NCBI RefSeq assembly: GCF_000739595.1
Contig: NZ_BBJP01000030.1
Coordinates: 1-64,000, forward strand
DNA: 64,000 bases
Source of the DNA: Halorubrum halophilum
GTDB taxonomy: Archaea > Halobacteriota > Halobacteria > Halobacteriales > Haloferacaceae
Direction of reading: 5' to 3'
The position numbers and the translations under genes are program-made. Below the pieces are notes generated by a model that worked only from the letters and a program-made list of their open reading frames with translations, was not told where the DNA came from and did not search any database. How positions within the stretch are numbered: position 1 is the first letter of the stretch; each line of letters opens with the position of its first letter. Shown here in pieces: positions 15,606 through 25,426 of this stretch.

Positions 15606-16646
15606 TTATCCGAACATCGCGCCGAGACCCTCGCCGCCGTCGCCGTCGTCGTCGTCGGCGTCGTCGTCGGTCGCCTCAGCGTCGTCCGTCTCGTCTTCTT
15701 CCTCCGCCTGTTCCTCTTCCTCGTCGGCGTCGTCCGTCTCGGGAGCCGGGGCGGCTTCGACGCCCTGCAGCTCCTCGGGGAGCGCCTCCTCGTCGTCGAT
15801 CTGGGCCGCGAGCGAGCGGAGCTGGGCGTCGGCCTTCCCGATGAGGTCGGGCACGACGTCCGGGCTCTCGATCTCCGCGAACAGCCCGACGGACTTCGCC
15901 TCGCCGGACGCCTTCGCGAGAAGGGTGCCGGCGGTGGCGGCCGTCGGGTACGCGGCGTTGACCGAGAGGTTCCGCGCGGCGGCGGCCGCCGAGCGGATGT
16001 CCGCCTCGTACTCGTCGACGTCGATCTCGAGCTCGTCCGGCTCGAACAGGACGCCGTCGGAGTAGACGCCCTTGAGGTCGAGCCCGACTTCCTTCGGCTC
16101 GATGCCGAGCTCCGTCAGGACGTTCGCGAGGTCGTCGTCGACGACCTCGCCCTCGTCGAGGACCTTCGAGTCCTCGGTGACCATGATCGAGCCGTCCTGG
16201 ATGCGCGCGGCCGCGCCGACCGTCTGGAGCTCGCCGACGAACGGCCCCGGGTCGACGCCCGTGTCACCCTCGGGGATGACGACGTCGTTGGGGGCGACCT
16301 CGCCCGCGTTGATCGGGGCGGGGGTCTTCGAGGCTTCCAGCTGCTTGAAGAGACCGAACGGATTGTCGTTCGTGCCGATGAGCGCGACCTGACCCGCGAC
16401 GTACTGGGTCAGCTCTTCGACGCCGTCGTTCACCTCTTCGAGCGCGCGGACGGTGAGCGTGTTGCGGCTCATCCGGACGTCCGCGGAGCCGTGCAGCTCG
16501 CGGCGCATGGCCTGGAGCTGACGGCTCGGGATGCCGGCGACGCCGACGATCCCGACTGAGTTGAACGAGCGGATGAAGTCGACGAGTTCGTCGACCTCCT
16601 CCTGTTTCCACTGCGGGATCGTCTCGGTCTTTCGGACCGAGCTCAT
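15606..16646 (-). CDS. rpl10: Ribosomal protein L10 (P0, stalk base)
   Basis: A 346-residue archaeal P0/L10 that binds 23S rRNA and carries the L12 dimers. The N-terminal rRNA-binding domain includes [20 protein letters not shown] and [16 protein letters not shown]-terminal spine region for L12 binding follows, then an acidic tail ending GEGLGAMFG. Its start overlaps the L1 stop as ATGA, so the two are probably translated together. Length is normal for haloarchaea. Confidence 0.97.
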   Translation of the reverse strand: MSSVRKTETIPQWKQEEVDELVDFIRSFNSVGIVGVAGIPSRQLQAMRRELHGSADVRMSRNTLTVRALEEVNDGVEELTQYVAGQVALIGTNDNPFGLFKQLEASKTPAPINAGEVAPNDVVIPEGDTGVDPGPFVGELQTVGAAARIQDGSIMVTEDSKVLDEGEVVDDDLANVLTELGIEPKEVGLDLKGVYSDGVLFEPDELEIDVDEYEADIRSAAAAARNLSVNAAYPTAATAGTLLAKASGEAKSVGLFAEIESPDVVPDLIGKADAQLRSLAAQIDDEEALPEELQGVEAAPAPETDDADEEEEQAEEEDETDDAEATDDDADDDDGDGGEGLGAMFG

Positions 16647-17281
16647 ACGGGCACCTCCTTGGCGGGACCCATCGTGGTCTTCACGTAGATCCCGTCGATG
16701 TTCAGCGGGCCCTTCTCGAGGCTCGCTTCGAGTCGCCGGACGATGACGTCGATGTTGTCCGAAATCGCGTCGGGGCCCATGTCCTCGGCACCGACACGGG
16801 TGTGGAACGTGCGCCGGTCGCGCGACCGGAGCTGCACGGTGTTTTTCATCCGGTTGACTGTGTCGACGATGTCGTCGTCCGGCTGCAGTGGGGTAGGCAT
16901 CTTCCCGCGCGGACCGAGGACGGTACCGAGGTACCGACCGATGTCCTGCATCAGGTTGGCCTCTGCGACGAAGAAGTCGGTCTCGCCGGCCAGATCCTTT
17001 GCGCGGTCGTCGTCGTCTCCTAAGTCTTCGAGGTCGTCGCTGTCAAGCACTTGATCAGCGACTTCCTCTGCGCGGACGGCGGTTTCGCCCTCCGCGAAGA
17101 CGACGATCTGTGTCTCCTGCCCCGTTCCAGCCGGCAGCACGACGGACTCGTCGATGCGGTTCGACGGATCGTTGAGGTCGAGGTCTCGCAGGTTGATCGC
17201 GATGTCCACGGTCTCGCGGAAGTTCCGCTCGGGCGCATCGTCGAGTGCGAGGGTTACGGCCTCTTGTATTGTGTCTGCCAT
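16643..17281 (-). CDS. rpl1: Ribosomal protein L1
   Basis: A 212-residue L1 protein of the mobile ribosomal stalk, beginning [20 protein letters not shown] and containing the L1 signature region [19 protein letters not shown]. It binds 23S rRNA, and in archaea it also represses its own mRNA (established for Methanococcus and studied in Halobacterium). The start at 17281 is set by GGAGGTGAAA directly upstream. It is the first gene of the operon. L11, which usually stands next to L1 in haloarchaea, is absent here. Confidence 0.97.
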   Translation of the reverse strand: MADTIQEAVTLALDDAPERNFRETVDIAINLRDLDLNDPSNRIDESVVLPAGTGQETQIVVFAEGETAVRAEEVADQVLDSDDLEDLGDDDDRAKDLAGETDFFVAEANLMQDIGRYLGTVLGPRGKMPTPLQPDDDIVDTVNRMKNTVQLRSRDRRTFHTRVGAEDMGPDAISDNIDVIVRRLEASLEKGPLNIDGIYVKTTMGPAKEVPV

Positions 17282-17375
17282 TTTCACCTCCGTAGTACGC
17301 AGGTCGCTCCTACGGGTCAGTGAAACAGGCGAAGCCTGTCTCACCGGAGAGTGGTCCATCGGAGGTTTAAAAGCG
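17282..17375 (-). promoter_or_regulatory. L1 operon promoter and structured leader
   Basis: On the minus strand CTTTTAAA (17366-17373) is a good TATA box. Transcription should start near 17343, giving a leader of about 62 bases. The leader opens with an 11-pair hairpin (17320-17344), in which GTGAGACAGGC pairs with GCCTGTTTCAC. A second short stem, CGTAG with CTACG, lies before the ribosome-binding site. A structured leader suits L1 feedback control; that the hairpin is the L1 site is inference. Confidence 0.6.
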
Positions 17376-17553
17376 TCGAACCGCACGTCCGGGTGTGAAC
17401 CGGAGACAGGGGCCGTGCGGGCGGTTCTCGACCGGCACCTCGACCGACGCTCAGCGCTCGATTCGACGCGCGTCGAACGCGAGAACGTCGCGTAGGGGAA
17501 CCCTTTTGATGCCGCTGTCCGACCCACGAGGTAATGACTCAGGGTGGTCCGGC

Positions 17554-19104
17554 GTGACGATGGACGACCGTATCGAGGACCTCCGCGAGCGCCGCGAGCG
17601 GGCGGCGCTCGGCGGCGGCGAGGATCGGATCGAGTCCCAACACGAGAAGGGGAAGATGACCGCACGCGAGCGGATCGATTACTTCCTCGACGACGGGACG
17701 TTCCACGAGTTCGACCGGTTCCGCACCCACCGGAACCACAAGTTCGGCACCGAGGAACAGCAGATCCCGGGTGACGGCGTCGTCACGGGGTACGGCGAGG
17801 TGAACGGGCGGAAGACGTTCGTCTTCGCGCACGACTTCACCGTCTTCGGCGGGTCGCTCGGCGAGGTGTTCGCCGAGAAGGTGTGTAAGGTGATGGACAA
17901 GGCGATGGACGTGGGCGCGCCCGTCGTCGGTCTCAACGACTCCGCCGGCGCCCGCATCCAGGAGGGCGTCGAGGCGCTCGGGGGCTTCGCGGAGATCTTC
18001 CGGCGCAACACGGAGGCGTCCGGCGTGATTCCCCAGATCTCGGCGATCATGGGACCCTGTGCCGGCGGGGCGGTCTACTCCCCTGCCATCACGGACTTCA
18101 CGTTCATGGTCAAGGACACCTCGCACATGTTCATCACCGGCCCGGACGTCATCGAGACCGTCACGGGCGAGGAGGTGAGCTTCGAGGAGCTCGGCGGCGC
18201 GGTGACCCACACCTCGACCTCCGGCGTCGCGCACTTCGCCGAGGAGAGCGAGGAGGAGGCGTTGGACAACATCGCGCGGCTGCTCTCGTACCTCCCCGCC
18301 AACAACGTCGAGGATCCGCCCCGCGTCGAGCCGTGGGACGACCCCGAGCGCGCCGACGAGGAGCTGGGCGACATCGTCCCGAACGCGCCCCGGAAGCCGT
18401 ACGACATGAAGGAGGTTATCGGCAGCGTCGTCGACGAGGGGTCCTTCTTCGAGGTGCAGGAGAACTTCGCGAAGAACATCGTCGTCGGCTTCGGCCGGCT
18501 CGACGGCCACTCGATCGGGATCGTCGCCAACAACCCCCGCGTGAACGCCGGCACGCTCGACATCGAGTCGAGCCAGAAGGGCGCGCGGTTCGTCCGGTTC
18601 TGTGACGCCTTCAACATCCCCATCCTCACCTTCGAGGACGTGCCCGGGTTCATGCCCGGCACGGATCAGGAGCACAACGGGATCATCCGCCACGGCGCAA
18701 AGCTGCTGTACGCCTTCTCAGAGGCGACCGTTCCGCTCCTGACCGTCATCACCCGGAAGGCGTACGGCGGGGCCTACTGCGTGATGTCGTCGAAGCACAT
18801 CGGCGGGGACGTGAACTACGCGTGGCCGACCGCCGAGATCGCAGTGATGGGCCCGAAGGGCGCCGTCAACGTCCTCTACCGCGAGGAGCTGGAAGCCGCG
18901 GACGACCCCGACGCGCGCAGACAGGAGCTCATCGACGAGTACCGCGAGGAGTTTGCGAACCCGTACACCGCCGCCGACCGCGGCTTCGTCGACGACGTGA
19001 TCGAGCCAGCGGAGACACGCGCGCGGCTGATCGACGACCTCCAGATGCTGAAGGGGAAGCGCTCGGAGGCGCCCGAGAAGAAACACGGCAACATCCCGAT
19101 CTGA
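17554..19104 (+). CDS. pccB: Propionyl/acyl-CoA carboxylase, carboxyltransferase subunit
   Basis: A 516-residue biotin-dependent carboxyltransferase that moves the carboxyl group from biotin to propionyl- or acetyl-CoA. It shows the family's two crotonase-type halves: the N-terminal half with [19 protein letters not shown] and [12 protein letters not shown], and the C-terminal half with [20 protein letters not shown] and [15 protein letters not shown]. It ends KKHGNIPI, as haloarchaeal PccB proteins do. I prefer the GTG at 17554 ([10 protein letters not shown]) to the ATG two codons later. Its TGA overlaps the pccX start. In haloarchaea the enzyme serves propionate metabolism and PHBV precursor supply. 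Confidence 0.93.
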   Translation: MTMDDRIEDLRERRERAALGGGEDRIESQHEKGKMTARERIDYFLDDGTFHEFDRFRTHRNHKFGTEEQQIPGDGVVTGYGEVNGRKTFVFAHDFTVFGGSLGEVFAEKVCKVMDKAMDVGAPVVGLNDSAGARIQEGVEALGGFAEIFRRNTEASGVIPQISAIMGPCAGGAVYSPAITDFTFMVKDTSHMFITGPDVIETVTGEEVSFEELGGAVTHTSTSGVAHFAEESEEEALDNIARLLSYLPANNVEDPPRVEPWDDPERADEELGDIVPNAPRKPYDMKEVIGSVVDEGSFFEVQENFAKNIVVGFGRLDGHSIGIVANNPRVNAGTLDIESSQKGARFVRFCDAFNIPILTFEDVPGFMPGTDQEHNGIIRHGAKLLYAFSEATVPLLTVITRKAYGGAYCVMSSKHIGGDVNYAWPTAEIAVMGPKGAVNVLYREELEAADDPDARRQELIDEYREEFANPYTAADRGFVDDVIEPAETRARLIDDLQMLKGKRSEAPEKKHGNIPI

Positions 19105-19439
19105 TGGCGACCGACGCACCCGAACCGGACGACGCGGCGGCCGAATCGGGCGGCACCGCGCCCGGCGATGACGCCGCCGTCGCCCTCGACGGCCTGTCGA
19201 TCCCGGACGACGCCGGCGACGAGGAGGCCGCCGCCATCGCCGCCGCGGTCGCGGCCCACCTCCGAGACGGCGAACGCGCCGCCGCCGCGGCCGCCGCGGC
19301 AGACGACGAGCCGGACTGGGAGGGCGAGCGCTGGTCGTTCGCCGGTCGAGTCGATCGGCTGCAGAATCGGTCGGTCCGCGTCCCCGTCGACGCGCCGACC
19401 GACCCGTGGACCGCGGCCGGTCGCGCCGACCGGTTCTGA
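19104..19439 (+). CDS. pccX: Small subunit of acyl-CoA carboxylase (PccX-like)
   Basis: A 111-residue protein with a disordered acidic N-terminus, a predicted helix [18 protein letters not shown], then the closing [20 protein letters not shown] and [10 protein letters not shown]. That C-terminal pattern resembles the small epsilon-type subunits of acyl-CoA carboxylases and PccX, which is required for propionyl-CoA carboxylase activity in Haloferax mediterranei (established knowledge). Its ATG overlaps the pccB stop by one base, which supports a shared complex. The biotin-carrying subunit is 550 bases downstream. Confidence 0.85.
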   Translation: MATDAPEPDDAAAESGGTAPGDDAAVALDGLSIPDDAGDEEAAAIAAAVAAHLRDGERAAAAAAAADDEPDWEGERWSFAGRVDRLQNRSVRVPVDAPTDPWTAAGRADRF

Positions 19440-19598
19440 GTCGAACCGCGCGCATTCCCCCGGCGGCCGACCTCAGTAGCCTCCGATAGTCCGGCGGTTC
19501 GGCCGCCATGCGAACCCGTTGCAGGGCGCATCGGAGAATACGTTCGATCGCGTATATAGCTACGGCCAATATCTGTAGCCGGGTCTATCGCCGACGGG

Positions 19599-19847
19599 TC
19601 ATGCGTCGCGCGAGTCGTCGGCGTCAGCGTCGCCGTCTCCCTTCGTTTCGATCGGCTCGCCGCGCCACTCGTCCGGCGAACCGCCGCCGAGGAGCCGGTT
19701 GAGGACGATCGGCACGACGCCCGCGAGGAAGACGAGAACCCCGATCCGAACGAGCAGCGAGGCGTCGGTCAGCAGGGTCGCGGCGAGGTACGCGCCCGCC
19801 GCGACCAGCACCGACGGCAACACGTAGGGATTTCCGGCAGAGAGCAT
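19599..19847 (-). CDS. Small membrane protein between pccX and pccA
   Basis: An 82-residue protein with two hydrophobic segments (about residues 8-26 and 32-50) and an acidic hydrophilic tail. It starts MLSAGNPYVLPSVLVAAGAY. It lies on the opposite strand inside the carboxylase cluster, so it is probably unrelated to that enzyme. I recognise no family. Codon use is typical of the region, which supports a real gene. Confidence 0.6.
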   Translation of the reverse strand: MLSAGNPYVLPSVLVAAGAYLAATLLTDASLLVRIGVLVFLAGVVPIVLNRLLGGGSPDEWRGEPIETKGDGDADADDSRDA

Positions 19848-19987
19848 GTCCGGACATGGGGTCCGGCAGGCTCTTAATCGTCTCGGAGGGTCGCGGCGGG
19901 CGCCGACGCGGTACGACGATCGTCGTGAGTGCCCGTCGTCGCGGACCGATAGAATGAGGTGGGTTATGGTGGAATAACCGTGTAAGA

Positions 19988-21880
19988 ATGTTCGACAAGG
20001 TTCTGGTCGCGAACCGCGGGGAGATCGCGGTTCGGGTGATGCGCGCCTGTGCGGAGCTGGGTGTCGACACCGTCGCCGTCTACAGCGACGCGGACAAACA
20101 CGGCGGCCACGTCCGGTACGCGGACGAGGCGTACAACGTCGGGCCGGCGCGCGCCGCCGACTCGTACCTCGACGGCGAGGCGGTCGTCGACGCCGCGCAG
20201 GCGGCCGGAGCCGACGCGATCCATCCGGGCTACGGCTTCCTCGCCGAGAACGCCGACTTCGCGGCCCGCGTCGAGGCCGCCGACGGGATCACCTGGGTCG
20301 GCCCCGCAAGCGACGCGATGGAGCGGCTCGGGGAGAAGACCCACGCCCGCCGGGTGATGGACGACGCCGACGTGCCCATCGTTCCGGGAACGACCGAGCC
20401 CGTCACCGACGCCGAGGCCGTGACCGAGTTCGGCGACGAGCACGGCTACCCCGTCGCGATCAAGGCCGAGGGGGGCGGCGGCGGTCGCGGGATGAAGGTC
20501 GTCGAGAGCGCCGACGAGGCCGAGGAGGCGCTCGAGTCCGCCAAGCGCGAGGGCGAGGCGTACTTCTCGAACGACTCCGTCTACCTCGAACGCTACCTGC
20601 AGAACCCGCGCCACATCGAGGTACAGATCGTCGCGGACGATCCGGACGGCGACGCCGGCGTCGACGCCGATCGGTCCCTCGGCGAGAGCGACGTGGTCCA
20701 CCTCGGCGAGCGCGACTGCTCGCTCCAGCGCCGCCACCAGAAGGTGATCGAGGAGGGTCCCTCCCCCGCGCTCTCCGACGAACTGCGCGAGCGGATCGGC
20801 GAGGCCGCGCGCCGCGGCGTCGCCGCCGCCGACTACACCAACGCCGGCACCGTCGAGTTCCTCGTCGAGGAGGACGTGGACCGCGACCCCTCGGAGCCGC
20901 TCGGGCCGGACACGCCCTTCTACTTCCTCGAGGTCAACACCCGGATTCAGGTCGAACACACCGTCACCGAGGAGCTGACGGGGATCGACATCGTGAAAGA
21001 GCAGCTCCGGGTCGCCAGCGGCGAGGGACTCTCCGTCTCGCAGGACGACGTGGCGCTCGACGGCCACGCGATCGAGTTCCGGATCAACGCCGAGAACGCC
21101 GCGAAGGAGTTCCAGCCCGCCAACGAGGGCCGGCTCGACACGTACGACCCGCCCGGCGGGATCGGCGTTCGCGTCGACGACGCGCTCCGACAGGGCGACG
21201 AGCTGGTCACCGACTACGACTCGATGATCGCGAAGCTGATCGTGTGGGCTCCGGACCGCGAGGAGTGTCTCGCTCGGTCGAAGCGCGCGCTCGCGGAGTA
21301 CGACTTGGAGGGCGTCGTCACCATCGTCCCGTTCCACCGGCTCATGCTCGACGACGAGCGATTCGTCGACGGCACGCATACGACGAAGTACCTCGACGAG
21401 GAGCTCGACGAGGCGCTGATCGCGGAGGCGCAGGAGAAGTGGGGCACCGAGTCGGCGTCGGCGAGCGACGACGACGAGGAGGTGTCCGAACGCGAGTTCA
21501 CCGTCGAGGTGAACGGCAAGCGCTTCGAGGTCGAACTGGAGGAGCGCGGCGCGCCCGCGATTCCGATGCCAGAGGGCGGGGCGGGCGGCAGCGGCGGCGG
21601 CCAGCAGCGCCCCCCGCAGGCGAAATCCGACGACGGGGGCGACGACGCAGTTGACGTGGCCGAGGGCGGCGAGGCCATCGAGGCGGAGATGCAGGGGACG
21701 ATCCTCTCGGTCGACGTCGACGAGGGTGACGAGGTCGCCGCCGGCGACGTGGTCTGCGTGCTCGAGGCGATGAAGATGGAGAACGACGTGGTCGCCGAGC
21801 GCGGTGGCACCGTCGCGAGCGTCCACGTCGGCGAGGGCGACAGCGTCGACATGGGCGACGTGCTGATCGTTCTGGAGTAG
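19988..21880 (+). CDS. pccA: Biotin carboxylase/biotin carrier subunit (PccA/AccC)
   Basis: A 630-residue fusion of biotin carboxylase and biotin carrier. Residues 1-450 are the ATP-grasp carboxylase: [20 protein letters not shown], the Gly-rich ATP loop [12 protein letters not shown], then [13 protein letters not shown] and [12 protein letters not shown]. An acidic, Gly-rich linker joins this to a C-terminal biotinyl domain with EAMKMEND, in which Lys at about residue 596 carries biotin. It makes carboxybiotin from bicarbonate and ATP for PccB. An insertion ([16 protein letters not shown]) is present in the ATP-grasp domain. Confidence 0.96.
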   Translation: MFDKVLVANRGEIAVRVMRACAELGVDTVAVYSDADKHGGHVRYADEAYNVGPARAADSYLDGEAVVDAAQAAGADAIHPGYGFLAENADFAARVEAADGITWVGPASDAMERLGEKTHARRVMDDADVPIVPGTTEPVTDAEAVTEFGDEHGYPVAIKAEGGGGGRGMKVVESADEAEEALESAKREGEAYFSNDSVYLERYLQNPRHIEVQIVADDPDGDAGVDADRSLGESDVVHLGERDCSLQRRHQKVIEEGPSPALSDELRERIGEAARRGVAAADYTNAGTVEFLVEEDVDRDPSEPLGPDTPFYFLEVNTRIQVEHTVTEELTGIDIVKEQLRVASGEGLSVSQDDVALDGHAIEFRINAENAAKEFQPANEGRLDTYDPPGGIGVRVDDALRQGDELVTDYDSMIAKLIVWAPDREECLARSKRALAEYDLEGVVTIVPFHRLMLDDERFVDGTHTTKYLDEELDEALIAEAQEKWGTESASASDDDEEVSEREFTVEVNGKRFEVELEERGAPAIPMPEGGAGGSGGGQQRPPQAKSDDGGDDAVDVAEGGEAIEAEMQGTILSVDVDEGDEVAAGDVVCVLEAMKMENDVVAERGGTVASVHVGEGDSVDMGDVLIVLE

Positions 21881-21937
21881 CGGCGCTCCCTCCGCCGACT
21901 CGGTGGTTTATAACGGGTAGAGAGACAGTTTCAGCCC

Positions 21938-23674
21938 CTAGATCGATAGGAGCGCGTTCACCAGCGACCGGGTCGCGATCGCCGTCGCCGCGCCGAGCCA
22001 CGTCAGCAGGACGAAGTGGATGTACCCGTTCGCGGGGTTCCCGCCGTCGATCCGGCGGATCATCTGCGAGGAGAGCGCGGCGTTGAACAGCACCACCGTG
22101 AGCAGCAGGTACTCGATGAGCGGGATGTCGTACGCGCCGGGGTAGACGATCTGCCCGATGTCCATCTGGTCGAGCTGGAAGTCGGCCGTCAGGTCCGCGA
22201 GGATGGCGACGATCTCTAACCCGATGAAGAAGGCGAACGTCGCCGCCGCCGTGATCCCGTACAGCAGCCCGATGAAAGTCATCGCCGCCTGCCGGCGCTG
22301 CTCGCGGAGCTGGTTGACGGCGTTCATGTTCTTCGATATCAGCTCGCCGAGCATCTTCGGGTCGCCGCCCATCCGCCGACCGACGAGGTACATCTCCGAG
22401 AACTTCTGGATGAGGTACGACCGCGTGTCGTAGGTGAACTCCTCCCACGCGCCCTCGGTGCTGATCCGCATGTTAAGTCGGCGGTAGAGCCGTTCGATCG
22501 CCGGCGAGAGGTCGCCGAAGTTCTTGTCGCGCAGCGTGGTCAACACGTCTGTCGTCGTCGACTGCTTGGCGCTCTCGGTGGCGCCGAGCGCCCGGACGAA
22601 GGAGGGGAACTCGCCGTCGCGGGCCGTGATCATCTGTTCCTCCTGTCTGAGCACGACCCCGGTGATAAAGAGGGGAGAGATCGGCACCGCGAGGTACAGC
22701 GGGAGTCGCACATCGTCGATAAAGAAGAGCAGTCCCGGAAGCCCGGGACCGTACCCGAACATCCCGGCGGCCGTGATCCCGATAATGAGGAAGGAGAGCC
22801 CGCCGCCGATCCCGAGCGACGCCCACAGCTTCAGGTCGCCGGGGGCGCGCTCGTCGGGGTGGTACCAGATCGGGTCGTACGGCGAGGTCGCGCGGATCAT
22901 CGCGTAGAAGCCGAGCTGAACGAAGACGAAGAGGACGATGACGGCCGACACCGTCGCGGTCGGGTCGTTCCCGGTGAGAATCGGGAGGACGATCGCGAAC
23001 ACTAGCGCGAACGTCATCGAGAGGATCATCGACATGTACAGGTCCTTCATCACCTCCAGGTTCGACAGCGAGGACTCGTAGAGCGTCTCGTACTTCGCGA
23101 GCATGACGTCCTGCTCCGAGACGAGGAACTCCTCTAGCGACTGGCCCGCGCCCATCGTGTAGCCGAGTCGATCGAAGAAGTCGGCCATCGCGTCGGAGGG
23201 GACCTCCTCGGCCCGCCGGCGACACGCGTCGTCGAGGCTCTGGTTCCAGGTGTCGACGAGGTGGACGACCCGGTTGATCTCCTCGGCGGCGACGCCGTAC
23301 TCCTCCTCTTTCGCTAGGGTTCGGAACACCTCCATGCGGTCGATGTTCGTCGTCGACAGCACAGTCATGTGGGTCATCACGAGATGCAGTTGGTTGTCGA
23401 TCTTGTTCTCTAAGCTGGAGAGGTAGATCTTCGGGTAGATGACCGCGGCCACCAACACGAGCCCGCCGAACATCGGGACGGGAATCCGTGCCGCGAGCGG
23501 CAGGGGAAGGACGAACAGCCCGACGACGCTCGCGAGGAAGACGAGGACCGACGGAACCAGCACGAGCCCGACGTACTTCCGCTTCGAGATGTCGAGCTTG
23601 TCGTACGACTCCATCACGGCCGAGGTCAGCTGCGCGGCCGTCGCGAGCCCGTTGCCGACCTCCTTCACCGCCAT
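21938..23674 (-). CDS. arlJ: Archaellum membrane platform protein ArlJ (FlaJ)
   Basis: A 578-residue multi-pass membrane protein homologous to the TadC/PilC (T2SF) platform of type IV pili. Two T2SF regions lie near residues 75-215 (DNQLHLVMTHMTVLST, DACRRRAEEVPSDAMADFFD) and 335-480 (FPSFVRALGATESAKQSTTT). Each is followed by several membrane helices. ArlJ anchors ArlI and guides archaellin into the filament. It is the last gene of the arl operon, 2 bases after arlI. Confidence 0.96.
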   Translation of the reverse strand: MAVKEVGNGLATAAQLTSAVMESYDKLDISKRKYVGLVLVPSVLVFLASVVGLFVLPLPLAARIPVPMFGGLVLVAAVIYPKIYLSSLENKIDNQLHLVMTHMTVLSTTNIDRMEVFRTLAKEEEYGVAAEEINRVVHLVDTWNQSLDDACRRRAEEVPSDAMADFFDRLGYTMGAGQSLEEFLVSEQDVMLAKYETLYESSLSNLEVMKDLYMSMILSMTFALVFAIVLPILTGNDPTATVSAVIVLFVFVQLGFYAMIRATSPYDPIWYHPDERAPGDLKLWASLGIGGGLSFLIIGITAAGMFGYGPGLPGLLFFIDDVRLPLYLAVPISPLFITGVVLRQEEQMITARDGEFPSFVRALGATESAKQSTTTDVLTTLRDKNFGDLSPAIERLYRRLNMRISTEGAWEEFTYDTRSYLIQKFSEMYLVGRRMGGDPKMLGELISKNMNAVNQLREQRRQAAMTFIGLLYGITAAATFAFFIGLEIVAILADLTADFQLDQMDIGQIVYPGAYDIPLIEYLLLTVVLFNAALSSQMIRRIDGGNPANGYIHFVLLTWLGAATAIATRSLVNALLSI

Positions 23675-23676
23675 GG

Positions 23677-25350
23677 CTATCTGACGTTCCGGTGCATGTC
23701 GAAGGGGAGCCCCTCGACGCCGTCGCGCTGGAAGGAGTTGATCGCGTCGTTGACCTCGTGGTAGCCGAGGATGTCCTCTTGGATCATCCGCTCGATAAGC
23801 TCCGCGCGGAACTCCAAGTCGTCGTAGATATCGCGGGTGTCGGCGTACCCCAGAAGCGTCGCGATCTGCTCTTCGAGCACGTAGGAGTTGTTCATCCCCT
23901 GGAAGACGATCTCGTCTTCGACGGGGTCCCAGCTGAACACCTCGCGGGTGACGACGCCCTCCATCTCCTTGGAGTACCCCTCGATCTCCTGGACGCTCGT
24001 CACCCGGCGGAGCACGTCGTCGCCCTGTTTCACCCGGTTCTGGAACAGCGCCACGTCGGCGTTGTCCATGAACGTCTCCGGGACGTTGATCGGCTCGGAG
24101 GTGAACCGCTGGATCATCGAGACGATGTCGGACGCGTGGAACGTCAGCATGACCGGGTGCCCCGTCTGGGCCGCCTGGAACGCCATGCGCCCCTCGGCGC
24201 CACGCACCTCACCCACGATGATGTAGTCGGGGCGCGACCGCAGCGCGGCGGCGACCAGGTCGAACATGTCCACGTCCGAGGAGCCCTCGCCGCCGCCCTC
24301 GCGGGTCAACAGCTGCTGCCAGGTGCTGTGCGGCGGGATGACCTCGGCGGTGTCCTCCGCGGTGTAGATTTTCGAGTCGTCCGGGATGTACGAGAGGATG
24401 GCGTTCAGCGTCGTCGTCTTCCCGGACGCCGTCTCCCCGACCACGAACACCGTCTGCTCGTTCTCCAGACAGAGCCAGAGGTACGCCGCCAGCTGCGGCG
24501 AGAGCGTCCCCCAGTTGGTGATCTGGTTGATCGACAGCGGCACCTCCTCGCCCTGCCGGATCGTGAGCGAGGAGCCCTTCAGCGACACGTCGTCGGAGTA
24601 GATGATGTTGATACGCGAGCCGTCCGGGAGCGTGGAGTCGACGATGGGGTCGGAGTCGGAGAGGGGGTCGCCGATCCGCTCGCCCATGTTGCGCAGCCAG
24701 TTGTCGAACTCCTGCGGCGTGCCGAAGTCGACGGTCGTCTCCAACATGCCGAAGGTGCCGTGATCGACGTGACACTCCTTCGGACCGATGACGTGAATGT
24801 CCTCGTTGGCCGTGTCACGCATCACCGGTTCGAGCGGGCCGAGTCCGACGATGTCGCGGTTGAGCCGATAGCGGATGCTCTCGTAGGTCTCCTCGGTGAC
24901 CGACAGCTTTCCCATGTTGAGCACCTTCGAGAGGCTGCCGCGGAACCCCTGGTTCTGCTCGTCGACGTGCGTGACCTCCTCCAACAGCTCCTCGATGAGG
25001 TCGTCGTACTCGGCCTCCGAGTCCGGGGCGCTGTGCTGACCGCTCACCGTGAGGAGCCGGTTTTTCACCTCGTTCAAGACTTCCGCCTGCGGCCCGGACA
25101 CCTCCGGCTCGATGGCGTAGTACTTGGTGTCCTGCCCGAGGTCGCCGTAGATGTGGCTGTAGATCGGTCCGCCGACGGGGTAGATGACGTTGGGGCGGTT
25201 CGACTCGTACTCGTCTTTCGGCTCCTCGATGAACTGCGGGAACTCCCCGGTGATCTGTTTGAACTCCCGCAGGTGCTCGCGGAGGTGTGGCCGCCGCATG
25301 GCCGCCTTCCGGAGCTCGTCCGACGGTTTCGCTGTGCCGTGTTCGGTCAT
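23677..25350 (-). CDS. arlI: Archaellum motor ATPase ArlI (FlaI)
   Basis: A 557-residue GspE/PilT-family ATPase that powers both assembly and rotation of the archaellum. Walker A GETASGKTT is near residues 304-312. The Asp box region EDTAEVIPPHSTWQQ, Walker B YIIVGEVRG near 376-384 and the His box TGHPVMLTFHA follow. It works with ArlH on the cytoplasmic side of ArlJ. The ATG at 25350 follows a 76-base gap after arlH that contains a 22-codon frame. Confidence 0.97.
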   Translation of the reverse strand: MTEHGTAKPSDELRKAAMRRPHLREHLREFKQITGEFPQFIEEPKDEYESNRPNVIYPVGGPIYSHIYGDLGQDTKYYAIEPEVSGPQAEVLNEVKNRLLTVSGQHSAPDSEAEYDDLIEELLEEVTHVDEQNQGFRGSLSKVLNMGKLSVTEETYESIRYRLNRDIVGLGPLEPVMRDTANEDIHVIGPKECHVDHGTFGMLETTVDFGTPQEFDNWLRNMGERIGDPLSDSDPIVDSTLPDGSRINIIYSDDVSLKGSSLTIRQGEEVPLSINQITNWGTLSPQLAAYLWLCLENEQTVFVVGETASGKTTTLNAILSYIPDDSKIYTAEDTAEVIPPHSTWQQLLTREGGGEGSSDVDMFDLVAAALRSRPDYIIVGEVRGAEGRMAFQAAQTGHPVMLTFHASDIVSMIQRFTSEPINVPETFMDNADVALFQNRVKQGDDVLRRVTSVQEIEGYSKEMEGVVTREVFSWDPVEDEIVFQGMNNSYVLEEQIATLLGYADTRDIYDDLEFRAELIERMIQEDILGYHEVNDAINSFQRDGVEGLPFDMHRNVR

Positions 25351-25353
25351 GGT

Positions 25354-25422
25354 CTACTCCGTGTCTCCTGTCGGGTCGGTCGCGTCCCGGTCGCCGGGAC
25401 GGCTGTGCGTCGACTCGTCCAT
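25354..25422 (-). CDS. Possible 22-codon mini-ORF between arlH and arlI
   Basis: After the arlH stop an ATG opens MDESTHSRPGDRDATDPTGD, ending TE and TAG three bases before the arlI ATG. It fills the only real gap between arlH and arlI and is as acidic as genuine haloarchaeal proteins. It could be a coupling peptide or simply a relic of a longer ArlI or ArlH end. No homology can be judged at this length. Confidence 0.25.
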   Translation of the reverse strand: MDESTHSRPGDRDATDPTGDTE

Positions 25423-25426
25423 GGGT

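Noticed and set aside
19964-21826. A 620-codon open frame opposite pccA
   Set aside because: Shadow of the biotin carboxylase gene; composition Leu/Val/Arg/His-rich and no recognisable domain.
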